Assembly (NCBI RefSeq): GCF_003945595.2
Contig: NW_024104421.1
Coordinates: 1,240,001 to 1,304,000, forward strand
Origin: Pipra filicauda
Lineage: Eukaryota; Chordata; Aves; Passeriformes; Pipridae
DNA length: 64,000 nucleotides
Reading direction: 5' to 3'
Shown: one piece after another, positions 62,572-64,000 of the stretch
Layout of the letters: each line of letters begins with the position of its first letter
How positions within the stretch are numbered: position 1 is the first letter of the stretch
Notes under the pieces: generated by a model
The model's input: the letters and a program-made list of their open reading frames with translations, nothing else
What the model was told of the DNA's origin: nothing
The model's database searches: none
Program-made: the position numbers and the translations under genes

Positions 62572-64000
62572 GTAATATCTCACTCAAGTGCCATTTTTGT
62601 CATCGTTCAAAACTATGGTAATGCATTTGATGATTTTTATCTGTTCTTCAATGGCTATGGTTATCTTTCTTATTTTCATTCTCATACATATCTATAGCAC
62701 TGTCTAGATCTGGAAGATTTGATTAGCTGTGTAAGTTCAAAGAATAGAAAAAGTGATCCTCTGTTTTTATTACATTTTTCCTGCAATCTTGTAGACCTTG
62801 AAATTGAAGCTGGCACATTTGTAAATACGATTTTCTCTCTTGGATCTTTTGAAAGTTGATTTTCTCCGTAGGTAAATTAACCTGTGATTTTAACAGTGAC
62901 TATGGCAAAATCAACACAGCGGGATATGGATATAAGGATTCTTCAGGGTTCTGCATTAATAATGCCACTCTGCTCCTGTACATGAATCTGTCACTCAGCT
63001 AATTGTATTTAATAGAACTGACAAAGAGCAAGCTTTACTTCCTAAGAGAGATTCCGACAGAGGATTCAATGTTTGGGTGGAAACTGAATGAATACTCAAC
63101 TCAGTCCTGATATATCAGTTTAATTGATCACCTGCCTGTCTGTCTCTAGGAGTTTTTTACTCTTTTACAAAGTCAGGTAGAATAATTCCACAAAGCCACA
63201 AAAGAATATTTTCACTCATAATTATTTTTTGTCAATGCTTCCTCGTTCAAAGCAGTATCCTCTGCTTACCCTGCTTGAATTTTTGAAGCCATTGTAAGAA
63301 CAGAATTTTTTTTTTCACATGCATGCATATAGATGCAGTTAGTGATGCAATTTAAAGTCTCACAGTATGAAAAAAAAAGTTTCTTTTGCAAAAAAAAAAA
63401 AAATTTCCCTCTTGTGCACATGGGGTGATTATTTCTGCACTGCAAGGGCAGGTTATGTCACAGTTATTAAACCCTTCCTGTTGTAATGGAAGTACAGGTT
63501 AGCCTTATCTATAATACTTTTCTTATTCTTTGTAGTAAATATTAATTATCTGTTGGAAATGTGTATGCAAATTTTGGACAAAATAACAGCATGAACCCTT
63601 TTGAAAATTAATAAACTTAGGGGTGAATGGTAAAAAGCCCCTGCATTAGACTATGCATTGATTTTGTGCTGCTGCTATCCTAACAGCATGGCCACATGTT
63701 AGAACAGAGCCTAACATTTAACATTTTCTATATGAAAATTTATTTCTGTTCCTCAGGTATTTCCACATGTGAGTTGTTAGAGTTGAGCCATGCTATGCAA
63801 TCACAGGACGGTCACCCGGCATTTGGCCTAATTAAATTCAAAATCTGATGTACGTGTATCCTGTCAGGTTAGTTTGAGGCTTGAGATAACACTCGAGCCA
63901 AGCTCCCTAGTTCTCTGTGTTAACCAATTGCTGTTTCTCCCTTTCATTCTACTGCGGAGCAGCCAATTTCCTCTCCAGACCTGTGAAGGATAGGGCAGGC
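62572..64000 (+). other. SOX5 downstream intron, end of window
   Basis: No gene. A and T runs near 63309, 63370 and 63391. The part from about 63760 (GCATTTGGCCTAATTAAATTC and surroundings) is repeat-free and may be constrained. The next SOX5 exon was not found before the window ends. Confidence 0.5.

Overview
This window is a piece of a vertebrate nuclear genome, almost certainly a bird. The evidence is intron-style AT-rich DNA with no long ORFs, CR1 retrotransposons in the typical avian 3'-end form, and a solo LTR of avian endogenous-retrovirus type. Only one protein-coding segment can be supported: a 211-bp internal coding exon of SOX5 on the + strand (34180-34390). It has a clean acceptor and donor and a translation almost identical to the N-terminal region of mammalian L-SOX5 as I recall it. 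Everything else is best read as intron: about 34 kb of the upstream intron and about 29.6 kb of the downstream intron of this very large gene.

Upstream intron (1-34179): mostly unique AT-rich sequence. A CR1 3' fragment (+) lies near 2.4 kb, a short hairpin near 0.23 kb, a CpG-containing candidate regulatory block at 11.9-12.7 kb, an older CR1 (-) at 15.5-16.0 kb, a nested insertion at 22.5-24.1 kb (a 1208-bp LTR that split a CR1, with a 5-bp target duplication), and an ancient CR1/L3-like fragment at 24.9-25.2 kb. Scattered fossils of amniote-wide repeats follow. The exon is preceded by a long TTTC-rich pyrimidine tract with two candidate acceptor AGs.

Downstream intron (34391-64000): fewer recognisable transposons and more stretches that look constrained (40.5-41.4, 43.2-43.9 and 52.2-52.6 kb, plus smaller ones). 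These carry SOX, PBX/MEIS, AP-1 and E-box motifs and are candidate enhancers of SOX5 or a neighbour. A local duplication of about 70 bp (50390 and 51691) and a 310-bp open, splice-flanked interval at 62262-62571, phase-compatible with the SOX5 exon, are the least expected items.

I see no rRNA, tRNA, CRISPR array, operon or bacterial-type system. Family names for repeats and the regulatory calls rest on remembered consensus patterns and motif reading, not on a database search.
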